Source: M3007 sp964589365 (lineage in GTDB: Bacteria > Bacteroidota > Bacteroidia > Chitinophagales > Saprospiraceae). From it: a stretch of 9,171 bases of DNA. The stretch is from the NCBI GenBank assembly GCA_964589365.1, contig CAZPTQ010000197.1:1-9171 (forward strand), read 5' to 3'. Numbering within the stretch: position 1 is the first letter of the stretch; every line of letters starts with the position of its first letter. A program made the position numbers and the translations under genes. This document shows positions 1-6,408 of the stretch, piece after piece. Under the pieces are notes generated by a model. That model saw nothing but the letters and a program-made list of their open reading frames with translations. It ran no database searches and had not been told where the DNA came from.

Positions 1-258
1 ATGATTTTTTGCCGCAATAGTAAATCATTTCTACGTTTCGGGCAGGAATGCTATAGTATGACAAGCAGCAAAAAAGTACTGACTGGTGTAATAAGCCATT
101 CTGCGGAAGATATTCTCTTTCTTAAAGAACTAATTGAAACTGGTAAATTGAAGCCGGTTATTGATAAAACTTATCCCTTTGTGCAAATTGCAGAAGCACA
201 CGCTTATGTTGAAAAGGGACACAAAAAAGGAAATGTTGCAATAACTGTTAATAACTAA
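1..258 (+). CDS. C-terminal end of a medium-chain (zinc-type) alcohol dehydrogenase / quinone reductase family protein, 5' partial
   Basis: The reading frame is open from the window edge to a TAA at 256-258. The last ~65 residues match the C-terminal end of NAD(P)-dependent medium-chain dehydrogenases: a Lys-Lys pair, then FLKELIETGKLKPVIDKTYP, then IAEAHAYVEKGHKKGNVAITV, the usual closing strands and helix of the catalytic fold. These enzymes reduce or oxidise alcohols, aldehydes or quinones in the cytoplasm; the substrate cannot be told from this tail. The catalytic and Rossmann portions lie outside the window. Although base 1 starts an ATG, the true start must be far upstream if the gene is intact. 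The first ~20 residues (NSKSFLRFGQECYSMTSSKK) fit the family poorly and look shortened before the SSKK segment, so the gene could be damaged. The DNA is AT-rich compared with later genes. The family call is solid; its integrity is uncertain. Confidence 0.75.
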   Translation: MIFCRNSKSFLRFGQECYSMTSSKKVLTGVISHSAEDILFLKELIETGKLKPVIDKTYPFVQIAEAHAYVEKGHKKGNVAITVNN

Positions 259-333
259 AACTTTTTTCAATAGACTGATAACAATTGTCGATCAGGCTAA
301 CCAGTTACACAAATAATTATTGTGGTTGTTTTC

Positions 334-341
334 TACCTTTG
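334..341 (+). promoter_or_regulatory. Bacteroidota-type -7 promoter element for the MscS gene
   Basis: TACCTTTG is an exact match to the Bacteroidota -7 consensus TAnnTTTG. It lies 35 bases before the ATG at 377, which would give a leader of roughly 30 nt. No clear TTG is seen at the expected -33 spacing (19-21 bases upstream), so the assignment rests on the -7 box and its position. The leader between them is A-rich, as is common in this phylum where Shine-Dalgarno sequences are weak. Confidence 0.5.
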
Positions 342-376
342 CGAACAAGAATTTGCATTATAACAAAACTTAAACG

Positions 377-1186
377 ATGGAACAGACATCAACTTTCACA
401 AAGGCATTCTTGGATTGGATCAGTGTTTTCGGGCCGAAACTAATAGGCGCGACCGTAGTATTTATCGTCGGTCTCTATCTGACTAATCTGGTTGGGAAGC
501 TGGTGTCAAAAGGGCTTAAAAAAAGAGATACAGACCTTTCGCTGCAAACTTTTTTGAGCAGTTTGGTCAGTGGAGGATTGAAAGTATTGTTGCTTATTAC
601 AGTTGCCGGGATGTTGGGTATTGAGACAACCTCTTTTATCGCGGTTATCGGCGCTTTAGGATTGGCGGTTGGGTTGGCGCTTCAAGGATCGCTTTCAAAT
701 TTTGCGGGGGGCGTTTTGCTTTTGGTATTTAAGCCATTTAAAATTGGCGATCTGATTGAATCGGGTGGACAAACCGGGCATGTTCAGGAAATACAGATTT
801 TCAACACCATCATTATAACCCCTGAAAATAAAACGGTCATACTTGCCAATGCAGGGGTATCAAATGGTACCATCATTAATTTCAGCAAACATGGCAACCT
901 CCGCGTTGATATAACCATAGCACTGGCACCGGATAGCGATATTGAAAAGGCCCGAAAAGTGGCAATGGAAACTATGAGTGCCAACCAATTTGTATTGAAT
1001 GAACCAGCACCGTCCTTTAATGTGCTTAATGTTGGGAATGGCATGGTGACATTTGCTGTACGCCCCTATGCAACACCAGCCAATTACTGGGACGCATTTT
1101 TTACGGTCCAGGAGGATTTAAGAAATGCTTTTAACAAGCATGGAATAGAAGGCCCGACGCCTACTTCTATTACGATTAATAGATAA
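377..1186 (+). CDS. mscS: MscS-family small-conductance mechanosensitive channel
   Basis: This is a 269-residue inner-membrane channel that opens under membrane tension to release solutes during hypo-osmotic shock and is expected to form a heptamer. Three hydrophobic segments are visible at about residues 19-43, 62-82 and 86-120. The third is the Gly/Ala-rich pore helix, with the family signature GLALQGSLSNFAGGVLL (99-115) followed by FKPFKIGD. The soluble beta domain follows, with QIFNTIIITPENKTVILANA (140-159) and NGTIINFS (163-170), closely resembling E. coli MscS (286 residues). The C-terminal alpha/beta part runs to residue 269, so the protein is a compact, full-length MscS without extra N-terminal helices. 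The ATG at 377 follows an A-rich leader and a TACCTTTG -7 box. The gene converges with the oxygenase gene, leaving only 9 bp between stop codons and no terminator hairpin, so the two transcripts may overlap at their 3' ends. Confidence 0.95.
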   Translation: MEQTSTFTKAFLDWISVFGPKLIGATVVFIVGLYLTNLVGKLVSKGLKKRDTDLSLQTFLSSLVSGGLKVLLLITVAGMLGIETTSFIAVIGALGLAVGLALQGSLSNFAGGVLLLVFKPFKIGDLIESGGQTGHVQEIQIFNTIIITPENKTVILANAGVSNGTIINFSKHGNLRVDITIALAPDSDIEKARKVAMETMSANQFVLNEPAPSFNVLNVGNGMVTFAVRPYATPANYWDAFFTVQEDLRNAFNKHGIEGPTPTSITINR

Positions 1187-1195
1187 TTCTTCTGG

Positions 1196-1789
1196 TCACG
1201 CAGTCTTTAGCCAACCTGTAATGCTCAATCGGGGTTGATTGGTAATCAGCACCTCGTGTTCCAATTCACTGCTTTTGAAAAATACGCAGGTGCCATTCAG
1301 CGGTGCAATCGTTTGAATGTGATCTTCATGGTAGATGCACAATTCCCCGCCGTCTTTTAATGCCCAGTCGGCGTTCAAATACATAATCATCGAAAAAGCC
1401 CGGCTTTTGTTGCTCCTAAATTGGTCCAGGTGTTTTTTGTAAAAACTGCCTGTTTCGTATAGCGCGTAATGAAATTCATACCCGGTGATGCCAGTGTAGC
1501 ATGTGCTATTTAAATGGCGAACGAAATGATCCATCAACGCAAAGAAACTATGCTCGTGCAGGTCGTTGTGCGCAGGATCAAGCCAATAAATCTTATCGCT
1601 TCGGATCAGTTTGTCATGTGTTAGCAACGCTTCATTTCCAATGCCTGCGGCGCGGAATTGATTGTCCGAATACAGGCTGCGAAGATTTTCTTTCAACTGG
1701 GCCGCCAGCGTTACACTTAAGAAGTTTTTGGCGATCCCCACTTTATCCGCTACATAACTGTCAATCAGGCAATTGAAAATGGTTTCCAA
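1196..1789 (-). CDS. 2OG-Fe(II) oxygenase of the SM-20 / prolyl 4-hydroxylase-like family
   Basis: The 197-residue protein carries the non-haem iron facial triad of 2-oxoglutarate dioxygenases: His120-x-Asp122 in FYKKHLDQF and His178 in ELEHEVL, with Arg187 in QPRLSITGWL as the likely 2-oxoglutarate-binding arginine. YTGITGYEFHYALYETGSF (98-116) and MIMYLNADW (134-142) are typical core strands of the SM-20/EGL-9-like group. Members hydroxylate protein residues, often proline, using O2, 2-oxoglutarate and Fe(II); the substrate here is unknown. Bacterial relatives that act on EF-Tu are known, but nothing here proves that target. It is cytoplasmic, with no signal peptide. The start is unusual. 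The frame has a TGA three codons upstream, so TTG at 1787-1789 is the only start giving the METIFN N-terminus; a nearby ATG (1798-1800) is out of frame by one base. The gene stands alone, convergent with mscS and divergent from the next gene. Confidence 0.88.
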   Translation of the reverse strand: METIFNCLIDSYVADKVGIAKNFLSVTLAAQLKENLRSLYSDNQFRAAGIGNEALLTHDKLIRSDKIYWLDPAHNDLHEHSFFALMDHFVRHLNSTCYTGITGYEFHYALYETGSFYKKHLDQFRSNKSRAFSMIMYLNADWALKDGGELCIYHEDHIQTIAPLNGTCVFFKSSELEHEVLITNQPRLSITGWLKTA

Positions 1790-1792
1790 AAA

Positions 1793-1818
1793 GAATCATG
1801 GTATAGAATCATGGCATA
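1793..1818. repeat. 13-bp tandem duplication just upstream of the oxygenase start
   Basis: GAATCATGGTATA (1793-1805) is followed directly by GAATCATGGCATA (1806-1818), two 13-bp copies differing at one base. On the minus strand each copy supplies an ATG just before the oxygenase gene, and the nearer one is one base out of frame with the coding sequence. The repeat therefore overlaps the translation-initiation region and could matter for start choice or leader length. Confidence 0.7.
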
Positions 1819-1956
1819 AAACCAGGATTTCAACAAGGTAGGGTATAACCTGAAATAGCAACCGTTTTGTTCTTTGATGGAGCTTTCTGGATTCCGGTCG
1901 GAAACCAAACTATTTTGGGAAGTCGAGCGTAACTTCGCCCGTTCAAACAAATAACC

Positions 1957-2493
1957 TTGCGCCGTAAATTCCTCTGCCTGTTGCTCTTGTCCTGCTTAGC
2001 TGCCCCCGTTTTGGTGGTCTACGGCTGGCTGCAATATCAGCGGACAATGGTCAGAAAGGAAGTGAAAAGGCAAATCATAGCTGGCAAGGACGACAGTGAA
2101 CTGGTTTTGCTCAAGTTTACCCCGGAGGAATCCAAAACAAAGCTGCGCTGGAAACATAGCCGCGAATTCGAGTATCAGGGGCAGATGTACGATATCGTCA
2201 GAACAATCCCTAAAAAAGACACGATTTCCTACTATTGTTGGTGGGACCGGGAAGAGTCTGGGCTTAACCAACAGATCAGGCAACTTGTGGCCAATGCCTT
2301 GGAAAAGAGCCCAAGCAACCAAGAAAGTAAGGAGCGATTGACCCAATTCTTCAAGTCTCTGTACTTTTTTGAAATGCCCTCTTGGCCAGTTATCGCTCCA
2401 ATTGCGGAGACGAATCAAGTGGTTTTCAGCCGGCAACTTTTCCTGCCCCCTGCACTCATCCCACCTTTAGTGCCCCCTCCAGAGTTAAGTTAA
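1957..2493 (+). CDS. Membrane-anchored protein of unknown function, upstream of the TonB receptor
   Basis: I do not recognise a named family. The 178-residue product starts MRRKF and has one hydrophobic stretch (about residues 5-23), which fits a signal anchor with the rest in the periplasm, or a signal peptide. A charged, likely helical stretch follows (RKEVKRQIIAG, 33-43), then a beta-like region with FEYQGQMYDIV (71-81) and a Tyr/Trp/Cys cluster YYCWWD (92-97). A helical part reaches about residue 140, and the tail is proline-rich (PPALIPPLVPPPE, 164-176). The start is TTG at 1957. An in-frame TAA lies at 1930-1932 and no in-frame ATG precedes the hydrophobic segment, so TTG is the best choice. 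The TonB-dependent receptor follows 80 bp later on the same strand, suggesting a linked envelope role such as an accessory to uptake; that is inference. Intact length and the coherent N-terminal segment support a real gene. Confidence 0.75.
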   Translation: MRRKFLCLLLLSCLAAPVLVVYGWLQYQRTMVRKEVKRQIIAGKDDSELVLLKFTPEESKTKLRWKHSREFEYQGQMYDIVRTIPKKDTISYYCWWDREESGLNQQIRQLVANALEKSPSNQESKERLTQFFKSLYFFEMPSWPVIAPIAETNQVVFSRQLFLPPALIPPLVPPPELS

Positions 2494-2522
2494 ACCAGTT
2501 CAATGTATTGGATTTTTTGCTT

Positions 2523-2554
2523 GCCATGTTCATGGCGAGCAGTAACTAGTTACT
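2523..2554. promoter_or_regulatory. Two adjacent perfect dyads (candidate operators) upstream of the TonB receptor
   Basis: GCCATG-TT-CATGGC (2523-2536) and the uninterrupted palindrome AGTAACTAGTTACT (2541-2554) lie 4 bp apart, with centres 18 bp apart. They fill the place where -33 and spacer sequences would sit relative to the candidate -7 box at 2556-2563. This is the arrangement expected for a repressor or activator site controlling the receptor. No regulator gene is in the window, and the two dyads differ in sequence, so they need not bind the same protein. Confidence 0.4.
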
Positions 2555-2555
2555 T

Positions 2556-2563
2556 TAACTTTA
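2556..2563 (+). promoter_or_regulatory. Near-consensus -7 element for the TonB-dependent receptor
   Basis: TAACTTTA differs from the Bacteroidota TAnnTTTG box only at the last base. It is 10 bases before the ATG at 2574, directly after the AGTAACTAGTTACT palindrome. No TTG is seen at -33 spacing, which would fit a promoter that depends on an activator. The very short leader makes this tentative. Confidence 0.3.
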
Positions 2564-2573
2564 GCACAGAACA

Positions 2574-4982
2574 ATGAAAAAGATACTACTCTCGTGCTTA
2601 CTGCTGAGCGCAAGCTGTGTTGCCACTGCTCAGGTACTCACCATAAAAGACCAACAAAGTGGTCAGCCGGTCGAAGCGGCCTCTATTTCTTCTGCAAGCC
2701 CAAGAGAATTTACGATCACGAATGCAAAAGGCCAAGCGGAAATTGCAGTTTTAAAAGGTGCTGAAATCATCGAAATCCGAGCACTTGGCTTTCAAACAGA
2801 GTCAACGAGTTACGCGGCACTTGAGGCGGCCAATTTTGAGTGTAAACTTTTGGCATCAAGCCTCAATTTTGACGAAGTGATCGTCTCCGCAACACGCTGG
2901 AATCAGGCCGCGAAGGACATTCCGACCAAGGTGATTTCCATTTCGCCTAAGGACATTGCGTTGCAAAACCCGCAGACTGCTGCCGATATGTTGGCCAATT
3001 CCGGGTATGTTTTTATGCAAAAAAGCCAGCAAGGCGGCGGTAGCCCCATAATTCGTGGATTCGCCACCAACCGGCTTATTTACACCATTGATGGAGTTCG
3101 GATGAATACCGCGATTTTCCGAGGTGGAAATATTCAAAACATCATCTCGCTCGATCCATTTGCCACCGATAAAGCGGAAGTGGTTTTTGGCCCTGGTTCG
3201 GTTATCTATGGCAGCGATGCCATTGGCGGCGTGATGAGTTTTCAAACCCTTGCCCCTCAATTTTCGACCAACAGGGAACGTTTTATTGGCGGGAAAGCCG
3301 TGATGCGCTATTCGTCTGCTAATCAGGAGAAAACGGGGCATTTCGACATCAATGTTGGATGGAAAAAATGGGCCATGGTGAGCAGCATCAGTTCCAACGA
3401 TTACGGTGATTTAAAAATGGGCAGCCACGGACCCCAAGAATACCTGCGCCCATTTTACGTCCAAAGACAAGGCGAAACAGACATAGTGATCGCCAACGAA
3501 GATCCGCGTATCCAGCGGCCTTCCGGGTATTCTCAGATCAACATGATGCAAAAACTGCGGTACTCGCCCAATGCAAAATGGGATTTTCAATACGGGTTTC
3601 ACCATTCTGAAACTTCCGAATATTCCCGATACGATCGGCATATCAGGTATCGAAGCAACGGCCAGCCCCGTTACGGCGAATGGGCCTACGGTCCGCAAAA
3701 ATGGAACATGAACAACCTCAATATTTCGCACAATGGGTCCAATGGATTGTACGATCAGGCGACGCTACGGGTTGCCCGCCAGTTTTTTGAAGAAAGCCGG
3801 ATTGATCGGAATATCAACGATAATGAGCGCCACATCAGAATCGAACAAGTCATTGCAAATTCAGTGAACCTTGACTTCAACAAATCCATTGGGAAGAAGA
3901 ACAAGCTGTTCTATGGCCTGGAGTTGGTGCAAAACAAGGTCGCTTCAACAGGGATTGACGAAAATATTGCTACCTGGGTAGCCGCAGATGGGCCTGCTCG
4001 TTATCCGCAATCTACCTGGGCTTCTTACGGAGTTTACCTTTCCGACCAGATTTTGGTTTCTGACAAATTCAGTGTACAGGCAGGTATGCGGTACAATCGG
4101 TTCAATCTGGATTCGAGGTTTGACACCACGTTTTACCCTTTCCCATTTGTGGAGGCCAACCTGAACAACGGCGCATTCACCGGAAGCCTCGGTTTTGTTT
4201 ATCGTCCCACTAAAGATTGGGTGCTATCAGCCAATGGCGCAACCGCGTTCCGTGCACCAAATGTGGACGATATAGGCAAAGTGTTTGATTCCGAGCCAGG
4301 TGCCGTAGTTGTGCCCAACCCCGATTTGGAAGCAGAGTACGCCTGGAGCGGAGATGTGGGGATAGCCAGAATATTTGGCGGTTTTTTGAAAATTGACTTT
4401 TCTGCCTACTATACCAACTTGCAAAATGCACAAGTTCGCCGCGATTTTACGCTGAACGGGCTTGACAGCATTGACTACGATGGCACCTTGAGCAAGGTTC
4501 AGGCTATTCAGAACGCAGCCATTGCCAATGTTTATGGCATTCAGGCTGGTCTTGAAACAAAATTTGGAGGAGGTTTCGGGTTTTCAACCGATTTCAACTT
4601 CCAAAAAGGGGAGGAAGAATTAGACAATGGTACCACCAGTCCATCGCGCCATGCAGCCCCCTGGTTTGGCATTTCGAGACTGACATATTCCGCGCAAAAC
4701 CTCAGTTTGCAGTTGTCTGCGGAGTACAGTGGAGGCAGGACGTTTGAAGATCTGCCTGTGGAGGAACAAGGCAAACCCGAGATTTACGCAGTGGATGGAA
4801 ATGGGAACCCATATTCTCCGGGCTGGTACTCGCTGAATTTCAATGCGATGTATCGCTTTACCGACCATTTGAGCGTAAGCGCGGGAATCGAAAATTTGAG
4901 CGACCAGCGTTACCGGCCATATAGTTCGGGAATTGTGGCGCCGGGGCGGAACTTCATTCTATCGCTGCGGGCGAATTTCTAA
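2574..4982 (+). CDS. TonB-dependent outer-membrane receptor, resembling haem/siderophore-type receptors
   Basis: The 802-residue product is an outer-membrane active transporter energised by TonB-ExbBD. In order: a signal peptide (about 1-19, ending VATA before QV); a short CarboxypepD_reg-like beta domain (about 20-95) typical of Bacteroidota receptors; a TonB-box-like segment DEVIVSA (100-106); a plug domain (about 112-225) with GGGSPIIRGF, NRLIYTIDGVRMN and VFGPGSVIYGSDAIGGV; then a long beta barrel ending in the aromatic residue Phe802 (LSLRANF). FRAP (559-562) and NPDL (582-585) resemble the FRAP/NPNL boxes of haem receptors, and the tail YRPYSSGIVAPGRNF also fits that group. However, no histidine lies between the two boxes, where haem receptors place a conserved one, so haem as the ligand is doubtful. 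The length is normal and no frame break is seen. The ATG at 2574 gives a clean signal peptide. The anchored unknown protein upstream may be functionally coupled. Confidence 0.93.
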   Translation: MKKILLSCLLLSASCVATAQVLTIKDQQSGQPVEAASISSASPREFTITNAKGQAEIAVLKGAEIIEIRALGFQTESTSYAALEAANFECKLLASSLNFDEVIVSATRWNQAAKDIPTKVISISPKDIALQNPQTAADMLANSGYVFMQKSQQGGGSPIIRGFATNRLIYTIDGVRMNTAIFRGGNIQNIISLDPFATDKAEVVFGPGSVIYGSDAIGGVMSFQTLAPQFSTNRERFIGGKAVMRYSSANQEKTGHFDINVGWKKWAMVSSISSNDYGDLKMGSHGPQEYLRPFYVQRQGETDIVIANEDPRIQRPSGYSQINMMQKLRYSPNAKWDFQYGFHHSETSEYSRYDRHIRYRSNGQPRYGEWAYGPQKWNMNNLNISHNGSNGLYDQATLRVARQFFEESRIDRNINDNERHIRIEQVIANSVNLDFNKSIGKKNKLFYGLELVQNKVASTGIDENIATWVAADGPARYPQSTWASYGVYLSDQILVSDKFSVQAGMRYNRFNLDSRFDTTFYPFPFVEANLNNGAFTGSLGFVYRPTKDWVLSANGATAFRAPNVDDIGKVFDSEPGAVVVPNPDLEAEYAWSGDVGIARIFGGFLKIDFSAYYTNLQNAQVRRDFTLNGLDSIDYDGTLSKVQAIQNAAIANVYGIQAGLETKFGGGFGFSTDFNFQKGEEELDNGTTSPSRHAAPWFGISRLTYSAQNLSLQLSAEYSGGRTFEDLPVEEQGKPEIYAVDGNGNPYSPGWYSLNFNAMYRFTDHLSVSAGIENLSDQRYRPYSSGIVAPGRNFILSLRANF

Positions 4983-5040
4983 ACCAAATTGGAGACCGAT
5001 AGAGGTTTATGGATCAACCTTAGAAGTTGATTGACTTGTG

Positions 5041-5123
5041 TGATGGAACACGGATGACACGGATGAGACACGGATTTTCACAGACAAAATCCGTGTCTCA
5101 TCCGTGTCATCCGTGTTCCATCA
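5041..5123. repeat. Perfect 38-bp inverted repeat (long hairpin) made of ACACGGATG units
   Basis: The arms 5041-5078 and 5086-5123 are exact reverse complements over all 38 bases, with a 7-base loop (CACAGAC). Each arm holds three copies of an ACACGGAT core, at 5048-5056 and 5057-5065 (both ACACGGATG) and 5068-5075; the other arm reads ATCCGTGT three times. It sits between two converging genes, 58 bp after the receptor stop and 4 bp before the aminotransferase stop, so transcripts from either side would carry the hairpin. No T-tract follows either arm, so it is not a classical intrinsic terminator, though it may still block or trim transcripts. The unit structure suggests a member of a dispersed intergenic repeat family. 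The upstream part (4983-5040) has only a weak dyad, ATCAAC/GTTGAT. Confidence 0.95.
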
Positions 5124-5127
5124 AAGC

Positions 5128-6333
5128 CTATTTCAATCTCCCCAACACCTCTTTCATCCGTCGAATCGCTTCCCGCAATTGCTCCTCCGAAGCCGCATAA
5201 CTCAACCTAAAACAATTCGGATCGCCAAAAGCCGCGCCGGAAACAAGGCCCACATAGGCGCTGGTCATCACATAATCGCAAAAATCATCGGCATCTTTGA
5301 TAACCGTGTGGCCGTCCGTTTTTCCAAAATAACTGCTCACATCAGGGAAGATGTAAAACGCCCCATCGGGATGGTTGGCGCGAATGCCAGGAATCTCTTC
5401 AATCATCGAAAGGATGATGTCGCGCCGCTCGCGGAAAGCTTCGCGCATGGCCTCCGTTGGACCAAAATCGGCCATAAGTGCCACAGCACCAGCCTTTTGG
5501 GTAAATGAAGCGGCGCCACTTGTCACCTGTCCCTGAATTTTGGAACAAGCGTCAGCCACGTATTTGGGGGCACCCATATAGCCCAGACGCCAGCCGGTCA
5601 TGGCAAAGCCTTTTGCAAAACCGTTGACGGTTACGGTTCGGTCTTTTACCTGTGGGAACGAGCCGATGCTGACGTGCTCGTGGGTGAAATTGATGTATTC
5701 GTAAATCTCGTCGCTTACCACCAACACATGGTCATGCGGGGCAAGTACATTGGCGTAGGCCTCCAATTCTTCGCGGGTGAAAACGGTTCCAGTGGGATTG
5801 CAAGGCGAGGAAAACAGCACAAACTTGGTGCGGGGCGTAATTGCATCGGCCAGCTGTTGGGGTGTAGGCTTAAAATCCCGCTCCACACCTGCATATACGC
5901 ACACCGGGGTTCCGCCAGACAGTTTCACGATTTCATAATAAGAAACCCAGTATGGCGAGAAGAGTATTGCCTCATCACCAGGATTGAGCAAAGCTTGACA
6001 AAGGTTGTAAATGCTCTGCTTAGCCCCATTGCTCACCACGATTTGTTCCGGGCGGTAATCCAGATTGTTGTCGCGTTTAAATTTTTCGCTGATGGCCTTG
6101 GTCAATTCGGGCAGGCCAGCCACGGGGGTATATTTGGTATAGCCATCCTTAAGGGCTTGGTAGGCGGCCTCTTTGATATAGTCAGGCGTATCGAAATCAG
6201 GTTCTCCAAGGCTCAGGCTAATAACATCGTGGCCCAGCGCGCGAAGTTCGCGTCCCATTCGGGCCATTTTGAGGGTTTCTGATTCGGCGAGGTTCTGGAC
6301 GCGCTCGGAGAGCATGGTGTGGGTGGAACTCAT
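5128..6333 (-). CDS. aspC: Aspartate aminotransferase-like PLP-dependent class I aminotransferase
   Basis: This 401-residue cytoplasmic enzyme most likely interconverts L-aspartate plus 2-oxoglutarate with oxaloacetate plus L-glutamate, using pyridoxal phosphate. Visible fold-type I landmarks, numbered from the ATG at 6333: SLSLGEPDFDTP (39-50), YTPVAGLPEL (68-77), the SNGAKQSI phosphate region (101-108), Trp129, SSPCNPTGT with Asn179, SDEIYEY with Asp208 and Tyr211, the Schiff-base Lys241 in GFAKGFAMTGWRLGY, and the substrate carboxylate-binding Arg376 in CFRLSYA. Length and motifs fit the Ib subgroup (Bacillus/Thermus type), which in some members also accepts prephenate. A second ATG at 6313-6315 would give 395 residues; either start is possible. 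The frame stays open to 6657, but that extension is antisense to the next gene and has no family similarity. A TAGATTTG -7 box lies just upstream. The 3' end abuts the 38-bp hairpin. Confidence 0.93.
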   Translation of the reverse strand: MSSTHTMLSERVQNLAESETLKMARMGRELRALGHDVISLSLGEPDFDTPDYIKEAAYQALKDGYTKYTPVAGLPELTKAISEKFKRDNNLDYRPEQIVVSNGAKQSIYNLCQALLNPGDEAILFSPYWVSYYEIVKLSGGTPVCVYAGVERDFKPTPQQLADAITPRTKFVLFSSPCNPTGTVFTREELEAYANVLAPHDHVLVVSDEIYEYINFTHEHVSIGSFPQVKDRTVTVNGFAKGFAMTGWRLGYMGAPKYVADACSKIQGQVTSGAASFTQKAGAVALMADFGPTEAMREAFRERRDIILSMIEEIPGIRANHPDGAFYIFPDVSSYFGKTDGHTVIKDADDFCDYVMTSAYVGLVSGAAFGDPNCFRLSYAASEEQLREAIRRMKEVLGRLK

Positions 6334-6354
6334 GTTTTGGCTTAGTATAAGGCA

Positions 6355-6362
6355 CAAATCTA
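6355..6362 (-). promoter_or_regulatory. -7 promoter element for the aminotransferase gene
   Basis: On the minus strand this reads TAGATTTG, an exact TAnnTTTG match, 21 bases before the ATG at 6333. A weak -33-like TTTAG (plus-strand CTAAA, 6384-6388) lies 21 bases upstream of it, which is the expected spacing. The leader would be about 15-18 nt. Confidence 0.55.
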
Positions 6363-6393
6363 CGCTACCTCTTTTTCTTTCCACTAAAGTTCG

Positions 6394-6401
6394 CATATTT
6401 G
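6394..6401 (+). promoter_or_regulatory. Possible -7 element for the AAA+ gene
   Basis: CATATTTG differs from TAnnTTTG at one base. It ends only 7 bases before the ATG at 6409, so transcription from it would give an almost leaderless mRNA. No convincing -33 box is seen. It lies in the 75-bp region shared with the divergent aminotransferase promoter. Weak evidence. Confidence 0.25.
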
Positions 6402-6408
6402 CCTCGCT

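Noticed and set aside
280..300. Dyad CTGAT...ATCAG after the dehydrogenase stop as a terminator
   Set aside because: The stem is only about five pairs with a poorly matched interior and no T-tract after it.
2856..3341. Minus-strand open frame inside the TonB receptor plug region
   Set aside because: The opposite strand encodes clear plug-domain motifs; the antisense frame shows no family features.
5041..5123. Reading the ATCCGTGT/ACACGGAT units as a CRISPR array
   Set aside because: The units are short, nearly contiguous and arranged as one inverted repeat; there are no spacers and no cas genes.
5041..5123. Classical rho-independent terminator
   Set aside because: Neither side of the hairpin is followed by a T-tract, so only a non-canonical or mRNA-protecting role can be proposed.
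5674..6282. Plus-strand open frame across the aminotransferase
   Set aside because: The minus strand carries all catalytic motifs of the aminotransferase here; the plus frame is a shadow.
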